Assembly: GCA_013289665.1 (NCBI GenBank)
Contig: JABCZN010000005.1
Span: 124,001-188,000 of the forward strand
DNA length: 64,000 nucleotides
From: Acidobacteriota bacterium
GTDB lineage: Bacteria; Acidobacteriota; Terriglobia; Acidiferrales; UBA7541
Reading direction: 5' to 3'
This document shows positions 16,861 through 26,123 of this stretch, piece by piece (the first letter of the stretch is position 1; the number at the start of each line of letters is the position of its first letter). The notes under the pieces are model-generated. The model had not been told where the DNA came from. It did not search any database and saw nothing but the letters and a program-made list of their open reading frames with translations. The position numbers and the translations under genes are program-made.

Positions 16861-17859
16861 GTGACCCCACCGGAATCAGAACCGAGCGCTCCCTCTTTTC
16901 TGGAAGTCCCTTCCTGGCACGGCCGCCCGCCCGAAAACAGGTACTACGCCGCGGACCAGCCGCATCCTTCCGCACGCTCGCTGGTGCAGTCCTGTGGTTT
17001 GTTTGTTTTGACGCTGGTCACTTCGCTGATTGCCGGCACGCATTTTGCCGCCGCCTACGCCCACAACCAGGCCGCTTCGCTTGATGCATTTGGGCAAACT
17101 TTCCGTCTGGTGTATCGGAATCCGGCGGCGCTGCTGGCGGGATTTCCCTTCGCGCTGACGCTTCTGGGCATCCTGTTGGCGCATGAACTGGGACACTACT
17201 TCGCCTGCCGCTATCATCACATCCGCGCCAGTTATCCGTATTTCATTCCCGCGCCTACTTTAATAGGCACCTTTGGCGCCTTCATCCTGATTCGCTCGCC
17301 CATCCGTTCGATGCGCGCGCTCTTTGATGTCGGCGCCTCCGGGCCGCTGGTCGGTTTTCTGGTGGCGCTGCCCGCGATGGGTTATGGTGTGCTGCACGCA
17401 AAAATAATTCCCGCGTTGGCCGCCGACGGCAATGCCGACCTGGTGTTCGGGGTGCCCCTCGTTCTCCGTCTCGTGACTGCAACGCTCCAGCCGAACGCGC
17501 ACGCTTCGGATCTGCTGTTGCATCCCGTTGGGCGCGCGGCCTGGGTCGGCATGTTCGCCACAGCGCTGAACCTTTTGCCCGTCGGCCAGCTCGATGGCGG
17601 CCACATTGTGCGCTCGGTCAGCCCGCAGCTCCACCGCTGGATTTCGCTCACTTTGCCGCTTGCGCTCGTTCCGCTCGGCTATTTTCAATGGCAGGGCTGG
17701 TGGATATGGGCGGTGATTCTCTTCGGCCTGCAATTCGTGCGTATGGCGCCGATTTATGATCCCACGCCGCTCGATCCCAATCGCCGATTCGCGGCTGTGG
17801 TTTCCTTCGCGGTGTTTCTCCTCTGCTTCATGCCGTATCCCGTCGAAAAATTGTTGTAA
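16861..17859 (+). CDS. site-2 protease-like M50 membrane metalloprotease
   Basis: A 332-residue multi-spanning zinc protease. It starts at a GTG 6 nt after the HU stop. About six membrane segments are visible. The zinc ligands are His108 and His112 of HELGH in one segment and Asp245 of QLDGGH in another, preceded by NLLPVG. The soluble N-terminus (about 40 residues, Pro-rich) has no PDZ domain. S2P-type enzymes cleave membrane-anchored regulators, but this short PDZ-less form is often without a known substrate. The APC permease gene begins 10 nt after the stop. Confidence 0.9.
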   Translation: MTPPESEPSAPSFLEVPSWHGRPPENRYYAADQPHPSARSLVQSCGLFVLTLVTSLIAGTHFAAAYAHNQAASLDAFGQTFRLVYRNPAALLAGFPFALTLLGILLAHELGHYFACRYHHIRASYPYFIPAPTLIGTFGAFILIRSPIRSMRALFDVGASGPLVGFLVALPAMGYGVLHAKIIPALAADGNADLVFGVPLVLRLVTATLQPNAHASDLLLHPVGRAAWVGMFATALNLLPVGQLDGGHIVRSVSPQLHRWISLTLPLALVPLGYFQWQGWWIWAVILFGLQFVRMAPIYDPTPLDPNRRFAAVVSFAVFLLCFMPYPVEKLL

Positions 17860-17869
17860 AGTAGCGGGG

Positions 17870-19231
17870 ATGCCAACCACAACGAAAGCAGAATTGACCC
17901 GCAGCTTGCGGGAGCGGGATTTGCTTTTGCTGTTTGTCGGCTCGGTGATTGGCTCGGGAATTTTTCTCACGCCTGGATTGATTGAGCGGCAAGTAGGTGG
18001 CTCGGTCGGATGGTCGCTGCTGGTGTGGCTTTTTGGCGGCGTCTTGTCGCTGTTGGGAGCACTGACGTATGCGGAACTCGCGGCGGCGAATCCCGAGGCG
18101 GGCGGTCTGTACTGCTACATCCGCGACGGCTTCGGCCGCCTGCCCGCATTTCTATACGGCTGGTGTTTGTTTCTTGTGATTGCCAGCGCCACGATTGCGG
18201 CCCTGGCCCACGCGTTCACAACCTATCTCGAGGAGATCGTTCCTCTCTCGCCTGCCGGCGCGTCGCTCGTAACCATTTTGATGATCGCTGTGGTCACCGC
18301 GGTGAATGTGTGGGGAACACGAAAAAGTTCGGACGTGCAGAATGTCACCACGATCATCAAGGTCGGGCTCATCGTCGTCCTCGGCAGCGTCCTGCTATTC
18401 CTCGGCTTTTTGAAAGGTACGCACGCAGGAGAACTTCCCGCGGCTCTTGGAACGTCAGAAAGCGGCTATGCGCTGGTCTCCGGAATCGGTTTCGCCATGA
18501 TCACCGTCCTCTGGGCATACGAAGGCTGGCAGTTTGGAACCTACAGCGCCGGCGAAGTGATGGACCCGCAGCGGTGTTTCCCGCGAACCTTCCTGATTGG
18601 CTCTCTCATTCTAATCGGCTTGTATCTTTTTGCGGTGGTGGCCTATCTGGTAGCGCTCGGACCAGCGCAGGCCGCGGCCAGTGACGCGATCGCAGCCACG
18701 GCCGCGCGCGCGGTGCTCGGCCCCTGGGCAGGAAAACTCGTTGCGGCGATGATTCTGATTTCCACGTTCAGCTCCACCAACAGCGTGATGCTAACCGCGC
18801 CGCGCGTTTTCTTCGCCATGGCCAACGACAATTTATTTTTCAAAAAACTCGCCGAGGTCGATCCGCGATTCGGCACTCCGGCAGCGGCGATCCTGGCTTT
18901 AGGCGCGTGGTCCTGCGTGCTCGCCTCGGCCGCCGGATTCGCGAAGCTGGCCAGCGGCGCGGTCTTCGTCGGCTGGATTTTCTACGGCCTCGGCGCCGCC
19001 AGCATCTTCCCGATTCGCCGGGCAAATGCCGGAGCACCTATTCCCTACCGCGTCCCCGGCTATCCCCTGACGCCGCTCGTATTTGTGCTGGCCGCGCTCG
19101 CGATCGTCGGTAATGCAATCTATGCTGCGGCAAAAGATCCGCACGAATTCACCCATCTCCGCGTTGCTATCGTTCTGATGCTCCTCGGCTTGCCCGGCTA
19201 TTTTTTCTGGAGCCGGGTAGAAACTCACTAG
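17870..19231 (+). CDS. APC-superfamily amino acid permease
   Basis: A 453-residue inner-membrane transporter with 12 predicted spans. ATG 17870 follows GCGGGG and sits 10 nt past the M50 stop; a longer frame overlaps the M50 gene and is rejected. The N-terminal GSVIGSGIFLTPG is the conserved APC substrate-binding bend, followed by SLLGALTYAELAAANPEAGG. Similarity in style is greatest to the LAT/SteT-like branch, which exchanges or imports neutral amino acids. Substrate not predictable. Confidence 0.9.
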   Translation: MPTTTKAELTRSLRERDLLLLFVGSVIGSGIFLTPGLIERQVGGSVGWSLLVWLFGGVLSLLGALTYAELAAANPEAGGLYCYIRDGFGRLPAFLYGWCLFLVIASATIAALAHAFTTYLEEIVPLSPAGASLVTILMIAVVTAVNVWGTRKSSDVQNVTTIIKVGLIVVLGSVLLFLGFLKGTHAGELPAALGTSESGYALVSGIGFAMITVLWAYEGWQFGTYSAGEVMDPQRCFPRTFLIGSLILIGLYLFAVVAYLVALGPAQAAASDAIAATAARAVLGPWAGKLVAAMILISTFSSTNSVMLTAPRVFFAMANDNLFFKKLAEVDPRFGTPAAAILALGAWSCVLASAAGFAKLASGAVFVGWIFYGLGAASIFPIRRANAGAPIPYRVPGYPLTPLVFVLAALAIVGNAIYAAAKDPHEFTHLRVAIVLMLLGLPGYFFWSRVETH

Positions 19232-19235
19232 CTCC

Positions 19236-19778
19236 CTAGGAGCTGTGTCCGGCGCAATTCAATACGCCAAGATAAGCGCTCCACGGCCCGACCGCCTCGC
19301 GGTACTGGTGGGCCATAATCCGCGAAATCTGATGTAAGTGGGTCAAGTCATGCGAGACCCAACTCGCCAAAAGCTGAGACATGTTTACCGGCCCGAACGC
19401 AGGGTGTCTGCCGCTTCGTTCGAGATCCATTGGTTGCAGATTCAATGCGCGAAGTTGCCGCAGGCTTTGGGCGCGCGCGTCGGAAAATTCATCCAGCAAC
19501 GCCGCCAGCGTCTTTCCAAAGCTCGCTTGTATATGTCCCTTGCGATCAAATGGCTCAAATACCCGACTCTCGCCATGTTCGAAAATGATTCGCGCCCTCG
19601 GAATCCAATCCGTACCTTCGCCGTAAATCAGGTGGGCAACCACATCGCAGACGCTCCACGTGTCCCCGCCCTCATTCCGGTGCGTCCATTCTTCCGGCAG
19701 GTCACGCAGAAGCGCGTTGAGAGTGGCGGGCGTGCGAGCAAGGAGAGCGATAGTCTGCTGCAAGTTTTGTTCCATCAT
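19236..19778 (-). CDS. DinB-family putative metal-dependent protein
   Basis: A protein of about 180 residues with the DinB four-helix bundle: PEEWTHRNEGGDTWSVCDVVAHLIYGE, then a second half with LASWVSHDLTHLHQISRIM. The histidines in VVAHL and in SHDLTHLHQ are positioned as the metal triad of this fold. Two adjacent ATGs (19778 and 19775) follow GAGGG; the second has the better spacing. DinB proteins include thiol transferases using mycothiol or bacillithiol, but most are uncharacterised. The gene is convergent with the APC permease. Confidence 0.82.
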   Translation of the reverse strand: MMEQNLQQTIALLARTPATLNALLRDLPEEWTHRNEGGDTWSVCDVVAHLIYGEGTDWIPRARIIFEHGESRVFEPFDRKGHIQASFGKTLAALLDEFSDARAQSLRQLRALNLQPMDLERSGRHPAFGPVNMSQLLASWVSHDLTHLHQISRIMAHQYREAVGPWSAYLGVLNCAGHSS

Positions 19779-20067
19779 ATCCCTCAATCCACAGGCCGTG
19801 AATTTCCGACCCTCTAATTCTATCGGCCTTGCCCCACCCGGGTCGCTCGCAACTACGGTGGTATCTGGAGCCATTTTGGCCCCAGCTCCATGCCTCAATT
19901 TCCGCCGAGTTTGCGGATCCTGCCTGCCCGCCCGAAGGAGGGTGGCGATACGGCCGGATCCGGTGTTTGGACTGCGTTGGTTTCTACGGGAGATAGCCGA
20001 GGGACCCGAACGCCACACTTTTGCCTGGCGTGAGGTGGAGCGAATTGTCCTTCATGAACCATTCAAA

Positions 20068-22518
20068 CTACAGCAGCGAAAGCGGATCCATATCCACAAC
20101 GACTGCCGTCTGGGGAATCTCGTTCGCTTCAGAGAAGGAGAGCGCGCCGCTGAGCAGTTTCGTGATAACGGATCGCTTTGGCGATTTGAGCAGAAATTGG
20201 AACCGATGCTCTTTCTTCAACCGTGCAAGCGGCGCCGAAGCGGGCCCGAGAATCCGAACGCCCTTTCCATCGGAAGGCGAAAAGTATTCCGAGAGGCGCC
20301 GCGACCAGCGAATGGCATTCTCCAGATTCGTGTCGCGCACGATCACGTTGGCCAGCGAAGTGAACGGCGGATAGACCATCATCCGGCGAAAGTGCAGTTC
20401 GCGCTCGTAAAACGAAAGATAATCCTGCCGGACGGCGTCCTGGATCGCATAGTGCTCCGGATAGTAAGTCTGTATGAGCACCCGCCCGGGGAGTCCGCCG
20501 CGCCCGGCGCGCCCGGCAACCTGTGTCAGAAGCTGGAACGTCCGCTCGGCAGCGCGGAAGTCGGGAAGCGTCAGCAAAGAATCCGCGGAAATGACACCCA
20601 CCAGCGTGACGCGCTGGAAGTCGTGACCCTTCGCGAGCATCTGTGTGCCCACAAGAATGTCCAGCGCGCCGCCTGCAAACGCGCCCAGCGTCTCCTGGTA
20701 TTGCTGCTTGGTGCGCACCGCGTCGCGGTCAAGCCGCGCGATCCGCGCGCCCGGAAATTCCTTGCGCAGGCGCTCTTCGAGGTGCTCCGAGCCTTCGCCA
20801 AAAAAATAAACATACTTCGAATCGCACTTCGGACAAGTCTTCGGCACCGCCTGCACGAACCCACAATAGTGGCACTCCAGCCGGTTGCGGCTCTTGTGGT
20901 GCGTCATCGAAATGCTGCAGTTGGCGCACTGCACGGAAGCGCCACAACTCCGGCACAGCACCGACCAGGAATAGCCGCGCCGATTGATCAGAATAAGCGC
21001 CTGGGTGTTAGACGAAAGGCACTCGGCGATCCCCTCGTGCAGAATTTTCGAAATGGGGCTGGTCTGGTGCGTCTGCTGGAATTCCGTGCGCAGATCCACA
21101 ATCTCTACCGCCGCAAGCGAGCGGTTTTCCACCCTTGAAGCCATCCTCAGCAGCTCATATTTGCCGTTCGCGGCATGATGATAGGTTTCAAGCGCCGGTG
21201 TCGCCGAACCAAGCAGCGCAACGGCATTTTCCAGTTTCGCGCGGACGATGGCGACGTCGCGGCCGTGATACCGCGGCGTCTCCTCCTGCTTGAAGCTGTT
21301 CTCCTGCTCTTCATCCACGATGACCAGGCCCAAATGCTCAAGAGGCGCGAAGACCGCGGAGCGCGTGCCAACCACCACGCGCGCCTGCCCGTTTCGAACC
21401 TTCCACCATTCGCGCGCTCTCTCGACGTCGCTCAGCGCCGAATGCAGCACCGCAACGCCCTCAAAATGGGCCCCGAACCACGCGCGGCACTGGCGGCCAA
21501 TCCAAAGCGTCAGCGCAATCTCTGGCACGAGCACAATCGCGGTTTTCCCGCGCGCCAATGTCTCCTGCACGCTGCGGAGATATACCTCGGTCTTCCCGCT
21601 GCCAGTAACTCCGTGAATCAGTTGCACCCCGAATTCGCCCAGCTCGAATCGCGCGCGGATGGAGCCGAAAGCGCGCTCCTGCGATTCGTTCAGCGAGTGC
21701 GCCAGCGGCGAATAGCCAACGTCAAACGGGTCTTCGGCGGGATCAATGGGCTCTTCCCAACTTTCCAGGAACCCGTCGCGCAGCATGCGTTCAACGAGCG
21801 CGCGCGAGACGCCGGCAAGTTTCAGCAACTGCGGCAGCGGCAACGGCCCGCGCTCGGTTTCAAGCAGCTTGTGAATCCGCTTTTCCTTTTCTGCCAGCGG
21901 TTTCTCAGCGGCAACTTCTCTGCCCTTCCAGGCAATTACGTTATGGACTTTGCGTTTTCGACCATGCACGGTCTCCTGGACCTGCACGTAACCGCGCCTC
22001 TGGAGCCGCTGGAGGGAGTCCACTCCGATGCCTAGCTTGGCGGAGGAAGACAATTGCAGGACACCTCTCTTCTCCAGCAGTTTTTCGAGGAATTCCGCAT
22101 CGTTCCCCGAAAGCCCGGTGAGAAATTTCCCCTGCTCGAGATCGAAGGCGAGCGCTTTTCCGGCGTCCGTCAGCACAATCTGCCGTTTCGCGGTAAGTTC
22201 TGTGACCGGAGGCAGCATCGCGCGAAACACCTCGCCGACGGGCGCCAGATAGTAGCCGGCGATCCAGTGAGCGAGTTCGATGAGTTTCGGTGTCAGCGCC
22301 GGAACCAGGTCGAGCACTTTGACAATTTCGCGGATTTTCCTATCCGCAGGCGGCGTTTCGACAATCTCAACCACAACTCCGACGAGGGATTTCTTTCTGA
22401 AGGGGACCAGCACCCGGGAGCCAGGCTGCGCCTGTGACCGCAAAGCTTCCGGTATGGCGTAGGTAAAACTATTGCGGAGCGGAACCGGAAGCGCGACATT
22501 GCAAAAGGAAGCGGACAT
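20068..22518 (-). CDS. priA: primosomal replication-restart helicase PriA
   Basis: An 816-residue 3'-to-5' DNA helicase that reloads the replisome at stalled forks. MSASFCNVALPVPL at 22518 is the expected N-terminus; the longer frame overlaps upstream sequence. Order: 3'-DNA-binding domain (1-100), winged helix, helicase lobe 1 with Walker A GVTGSGKT (about 303-310), helicase lobe 2, and between them the zinc-binding module (CRSCGASVQCANC, CHYCGF, CPKC). Motif II reads DEEQ (402-405) rather than the usual DEEH, while flanking residues (NSFKQEETPRYHGRDVA) are normal. The EamA gene lies upstream in the same direction. Confidence 0.96.
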   Translation of the reverse strand: MSASFCNVALPVPLRNSFTYAIPEALRSQAQPGSRVLVPFRKKSLVGVVVEIVETPPADRKIREIVKVLDLVPALTPKLIELAHWIAGYYLAPVGEVFRAMLPPVTELTAKRQIVLTDAGKALAFDLEQGKFLTGLSGNDAEFLEKLLEKRGVLQLSSSAKLGIGVDSLQRLQRRGYVQVQETVHGRKRKVHNVIAWKGREVAAEKPLAEKEKRIHKLLETERGPLPLPQLLKLAGVSRALVERMLRDGFLESWEEPIDPAEDPFDVGYSPLAHSLNESQERAFGSIRARFELGEFGVQLIHGVTGSGKTEVYLRSVQETLARGKTAIVLVPEIALTLWIGRQCRAWFGAHFEGVAVLHSALSDVERAREWWKVRNGQARVVVGTRSAVFAPLEHLGLVIVDEEQENSFKQEETPRYHGRDVAIVRAKLENAVALLGSATPALETYHHAANGKYELLRMASRVENRSLAAVEIVDLRTEFQQTHQTSPISKILHEGIAECLSSNTQALILINRRGYSWSVLCRSCGASVQCANCSISMTHHKSRNRLECHYCGFVQAVPKTCPKCDSKYVYFFGEGSEHLEERLRKEFPGARIARLDRDAVRTKQQYQETLGAFAGGALDILVGTQMLAKGHDFQRVTLVGVISADSLLTLPDFRAAERTFQLLTQVAGRAGRGGLPGRVLIQTYYPEHYAIQDAVRQDYLSFYERELHFRRMMVYPPFTSLANVIVRDTNLENAIRWSRRLSEYFSPSDGKGVRILGPASAPLARLKKEHRFQFLLKSPKRSVITKLLSGALSFSEANEIPQTAVVVDMDPLSLL

Positions 22519-22577
22519 GCCGTGTGTAGTGTAGCAGCAGGGCGAGGAACGGAAAAAATCACCCAGCCAAGGCAGGT

Positions 22578-23462
22578 TCAGCGGCTGATCAGAATAATCC
22601 CGATGAAAATGGCCGTGATGCCAAGCCACTGGGACGCAGAAACCTTTTCCTTCAAAATCACCGCGGCCAGCGCAACCGTCACAGCCCCGTAGAGCGAAGC
22701 AAGCACGCTCACGACCGAAGTCTGTTCGCGCAGCATGCCGTAGTTATTGAAAACATAGGCGCTGGTGTCCAGCAAGCCCACTCCCAAGAGCAACGGCGCG
22801 TCTCGCCGCAGCGGAAGTGCCACCGATTGTCGCGCCACCAGTATGACCAGTGCCGTGGCCAGAACACTGGTAAGACGGATCACCCAAACTGAAGGCGGAC
22901 CACCGAGCAGCGGGACGACCCTCAGTCCGAGCAACCAGAACATGATGCCAAATCCAAACGCAGAAAAAAAAGCCCAACCCGCTCCCAGGTGCTTCTTCCC
23001 CGGTTGCGTCATCTGCTCTGCGGAATTCGCCTCACCGGGCACCTGCTCGCCGTGCGCAACCACAGTCACTCCAACGATGGTCAACGCCAGCCCGAATAAC
23101 CGCAACGGCGTGAGCCGCTCTCCCGAGAGCGCCGAAAGCAGCATTGTTAGCACCGGATAGCAAGCCGAAATCGGAGCGACGATCGACAGCTTTCCTATTT
23201 CAAACGAGCGATAGAGCGCCAGCGTCGAAGACGTGTTCAGTGCGCCGGCGAGAATGCCCCACGCCCACGGATGCCAGCCGGACCCGTCGAAGAGGTGCCC
23301 CCAGCCGCCAAGCCGCGGCATCACCAGCGTAAGCAGGCAAAAACCGCACAGCTGCATATACAACATCGTGCGAAACGTGCCGATCCGGCGTGTGGCAAAT
23401 CGCGCGAACAGATCCGCGGAACCCCAGCACAGCGCGGTGACCAGGCCAAGAAGAATTCCCAT
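22578..23462 (-). CDS. EamA/DMT-family transporter
   Basis: A 294-residue inner-membrane protein with ten predicted spans in two EamA repeats. The first begins GILLGLVTALCWGSADLFARFA and the second FFSAFGFGIMFWLLGL. The family exports or exchanges small metabolites such as amino acids or nucleotide precursors. Typical EamA end features are visible in the last segments (SLYGAVTVALAAVILKEKVSASQWLGI). It is 59 nt upstream of priA and may share its transcript. Substrate unknown. Confidence 0.9.
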   Translation of the reverse strand: MGILLGLVTALCWGSADLFARFATRRIGTFRTMLYMQLCGFCLLTLVMPRLGGWGHLFDGSGWHPWAWGILAGALNTSSTLALYRSFEIGKLSIVAPISACYPVLTMLLSALSGERLTPLRLFGLALTIVGVTVVAHGEQVPGEANSAEQMTQPGKKHLGAGWAFFSAFGFGIMFWLLGLRVVPLLGGPPSVWVIRLTSVLATALVILVARQSVALPLRRDAPLLLGVGLLDTSAYVFNNYGMLREQTSVVSVLASLYGAVTVALAAVILKEKVSASQWLGITAIFIGIILISR

Positions 23463-23757
23463 GCGGGATGTTTTGCTGCCTTTCTCCCAGATTATAATTT
23501 ATCCGCAATTGGCGCTCAAAAAAACGATTGTCATCCTCTGACGCGCGCTTCTTGCGCGTCCTGGGACGCGCAACTTAAACCACGTGCAAGAAGCCAACGT
23601 GTGGAGTCGAGATGTCGTGCGGTGGTTTAGGTGCGGCCTATCTGTTTCCGGCCCTTTCCTCGGCCGGTGCCTCAATTTCCACAGCCCGATAGGCCTTGCT
23701 GACTGGCCCTGGACAGAAGTTCCGAAGTGATGACCGATGCTTCTCCAGAAATGTGGT
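23463..23757. other. gene-free region with an 8-bp inverted repeat
   Basis: About 295 bases between the EamA gene start and the UDG stop. An inverted repeat TAAACCAC / GTGGTTTA (near 23575 and 23622) spaces about 40 nt apart, and a GC-rich hairpin (ACGCGC..GCGCGT) lies near 23541-23560. No gene, promoter consensus or clear terminator was identified. Confidence 0.4.
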
Positions 23758-24624
23758 TCAGGACTTGGACTTCTTGGGCAACGGCAAGCCGAGCTCGGCC
23801 ATGACTTTCTGCAGGTCTTTCCAAACGTCGGCCTTCGCGGGCGGATTCCGCAGCAGATACGCCGGGTGATAGGTGGCCATCAGCTTGTGGCCGCGCCATT
23901 CGAGCCATTCGCCGCGAAATTGCGAGATGCCGCGCGTGGTGTTGAGAATCGTTTTGGCAGCGGTGGCGCCAAGACACACGATCACCCTGGGATGAATCGA
24001 GTCAATCTGGCGCATCAGAAATGGCGAACAGGCAGCGACCTCATCGGGCTCCGGCGCGCGATTCTCCGGCGGCCGGCATTTCACTACGTTGCAAATGTAA
24101 ACATCCTTGCGTTCGAGGCCCATCGCTTCAATCATCTGCGTCAGCAATTTTCCGGCGCGCCCCACAAACGGCAGGCCCTGCATATCTTCATCCGCGCCCG
24201 GTCCTTCACCAACGAAAACGAGTTGCGCCTTGGGGTTTCCATCGCCAAACACAATTTTATTTCGTCCCTGGTGCAGCTTGCAGCGCGTGCACTCGCCCAG
24301 GTCTTCGCGAATCTTCAGCAGCGTGTCGTCCGCCACCTTGCTGGTAGCGTCGAAAAGCGAAGGCCGGGCAGGTGGCACGACCAATCGAGAAAGCGCAGGG
24401 ACGGGTGGAACTTTCGCGGGCGCGGGTTTCGGCGTTGGCTTGGGCAATCTGATCTCCTCAAAAGCGGGTAGAGGCAGGGACGGGGAGGCAACACCCTCTC
24501 TGACTCGGAGACGAACGCCGCTCGGGACGCGGTCCGTGTAGAACAGCCGGATGCCCAGGTCTTCGTAGTAGCGGAGACGGTCTTCGATTTTCTGCTGCAA
24601 TGATACGGGGAAACGTTCGGGCAT
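23758..24624 (-). CDS. 4Fe-4S uracil-DNA glycosylase (family 4-type)
   Basis: A 288-residue base-excision repair enzyme that removes uracil from DNA. MPERFP at 24624 is the likely start, 7 nt after the coaBC stop. The N-terminal ~100 residues are a Pro-rich extension, common in this branch. The catalytic domain has Cys112 and Cys115 (CTRCKL) for the cluster, GEGPGADED (139-147) for the active site, further cysteines in CNVVKCRPPENRAP and the C-terminal HPAYLLR. This set is diagnostic of the iron-sulfur UDG family. Confidence 0.92.
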   Translation of the reverse strand: MPERFPVSLQQKIEDRLRYYEDLGIRLFYTDRVPSGVRLRVREGVASPSLPLPAFEEIRLPKPTPKPAPAKVPPVPALSRLVVPPARPSLFDATSKVADDTLLKIREDLGECTRCKLHQGRNKIVFGDGNPKAQLVFVGEGPGADEDMQGLPFVGRAGKLLTQMIEAMGLERKDVYICNVVKCRPPENRAPEPDEVAACSPFLMRQIDSIHPRVIVCLGATAAKTILNTTRGISQFRGEWLEWRGHKLMATYHPAYLLRNPPAKADVWKDLQKVMAELGLPLPKKSKS

Positions 24625-24631
24625 GGTGGGT

Positions 24632-25870
24632 TCAGTCGCCAGCGCGGTGGGTGGCCGGTTTGCTGCGCAGGGCACTGCGCAACCGCAAGGCTTCGTCGAG
24701 AATCCTTTGCGCCACTTCCGCTTTCCTCATCCGCGGCAGCGGCAGGTCACGGGCGTCACGCGAAAAAATCGTAACAATGTTCGTATCCACATCAAAGCCC
24801 GCCCCTTCGGCGGTCACGTCGTTGGCGACGATCAGATCGGCATTCTTCTCTGCCAGTTTCTTCCGCGCGTTTTCAGCAACATGATCTGTCTCCGCGGCAA
24901 AGCCCACCACCAGGCGGTCGCCCTTGTCCCTCGCCATCGTGGCCAGAATATCCGGATTCGGCTCCAGCCGGATCGTCAAGGCCCCGTCCTTTCGCTTGAT
25001 CTTGGTCAGAGCAAGCTCGGCCGGACGATAATCCGACACCGCCGCCACAAAAACCGCAATCGTAGCCGCCGGGAATTGCGCCTGCACCGCGCGCAACATC
25101 TCTTCTGCGGTGCGCACGTCAATCCGCTCCACGCCCACTGGAGTCTCCAGCGAAGTCGGCCCGGCAATCAAAATAACTTTCGCGCCGCGGCGCGCCGCCG
25201 CCTCGGCAACCGCATAGCCCATCTTCCCCGAAGAGCGATTGGTAATGAACCGAACGGGATCGAGATCCTCGCAAGTCGGCCCGGCTGTCACTAGCACCGT
25301 CTCCGCCGCCAAATCCTGCTGCGCCTCCACAATCTCGCGCACCGCCTTCAGGATCTCTTCCTGCGCCGCCAGCCGCCCCGGCCCCGTCATCCCGCAAGCC
25401 AGATACCCTTCCCCCGGCTCCACAATCCGCACCCCGCGCTTCCGCAACGAGAAAAGATTTTCCTGCGTGGCTGGATGCTGCCACATATTCACGTTCATGG
25501 CCGGAGCCAAAACCACCGGCGCCGTGGAAGCCAGATAAAGCGTGGAGAGAAAATCATCCGCCAACCCGCGCGCGAATTTCGCCAGCGTATCGGCGGTCGC
25601 GGGAGCCACCAGTAGCAGATCCGTCCGCTGAGCAACAGCAACATGCTCAATCGCGGATTCCAGATTCGCGTCGCCGGATTCCCCACCCGTAAAAAGATCC
25701 GTGATCACTTTTTGACCGCTGAGCGCGGCGAAGGTAAGCGGGGTCACGAACTCGCGTGCGGCCCGCGTCATCACCACCTGCACGGTATGCCCCTCGGTCT
25801 GCAGGCGGCGCACGAGTTCCGCGGACTTGTAAGCCGCAACTCCGCCGGTAACGCCGAGGGTGATGCGCAT
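24632..25870 (-). CDS. coaBC: bifunctional phosphopantothenoylcysteine synthetase/decarboxylase
   Basis: A 412-residue enzyme for two steps of coenzyme A synthesis: CTP-dependent ligation of cysteine to 4'-phosphopantothenate (CoaB) and FMN-dependent decarboxylation (CoaC). CoaC residues ~1-180 show GVTGGVAAYKSAELVRRL, the catalytic His76 in EHVAVA, PAMNVNMW (123-130) and Cys159 in GYLACGMTG. CoaB follows with TAGPTCEDLDPVRFITNRSSGKMG and AAVSDYRP. It follows rpoZ and gmk in the same direction, a gene order seen in many bacteria. Confidence 0.97.
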   Translation of the reverse strand: MRITLGVTGGVAAYKSAELVRRLQTEGHTVQVVMTRAAREFVTPLTFAALSGQKVITDLFTGGESGDANLESAIEHVAVAQRTDLLLVAPATADTLAKFARGLADDFLSTLYLASTAPVVLAPAMNVNMWQHPATQENLFSLRKRGVRIVEPGEGYLACGMTGPGRLAAQEEILKAVREIVEAQQDLAAETVLVTAGPTCEDLDPVRFITNRSSGKMGYAVAEAAARRGAKVILIAGPTSLETPVGVERIDVRTAEEMLRAVQAQFPAATIAVFVAAVSDYRPAELALTKIKRKDGALTIRLEPNPDILATMARDKGDRLVVGFAAETDHVAENARKKLAEKNADLIVANDVTAEGAGFDVDTNIVTIFSRDARDLPLPRMRKAEVAQRILDEALRLRSALRSKPATHRAGD

Positions 25871-25888
25871 GGAGACCTCGCGGGCGCT

Positions 25889-26116
25889 CTACTTGCGCCG
25901 CTTCGCGTTCTCCCTTTCCTCTTCACTGGGGAACGCTTCGGTGAATTCGTATTCGATTAATCCGTGGTTCACTTCGTCACACGCAATTCGCGTGGCCTTT
26001 TGAGTGCGCGGGTTTTCCAGCATCGGCGGTGCGCCTGCCATGATCTGACGGGCGCGTCGTGCTGCCAGGACAACATACGCAAACTGGCTCTCGGGAGCTT
26101 TGGTTTGCACGGTCAT
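25889..26116 (-). CDS. rpoZ: RNA polymerase omega subunit
   Basis: A 75-residue subunit that helps fold and assemble beta-prime in RNA polymerase. The ATG at 26116 has GGAGGG 10 nt upstream; a TTG at 26134, overlapping the end of gmk, is an alternative start. Visible features are the helix SQFAYVVLAARRARQIM, then ENPRTQKATRIACDEVNHGLIEYEF, matching omega's conserved core. The ordering gmk-rpoZ-coaBC supports the call. Omega binds ppGpp in some lineages. Confidence 0.9.
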   Translation of the reverse strand: MTVQTKAPESQFAYVVLAARRARQIMAGAPPMLENPRTQKATRIACDEVNHGLIEYEFTEAFPSEEERENAKRRK

Positions 26117-26123
26117 GAGTCTG

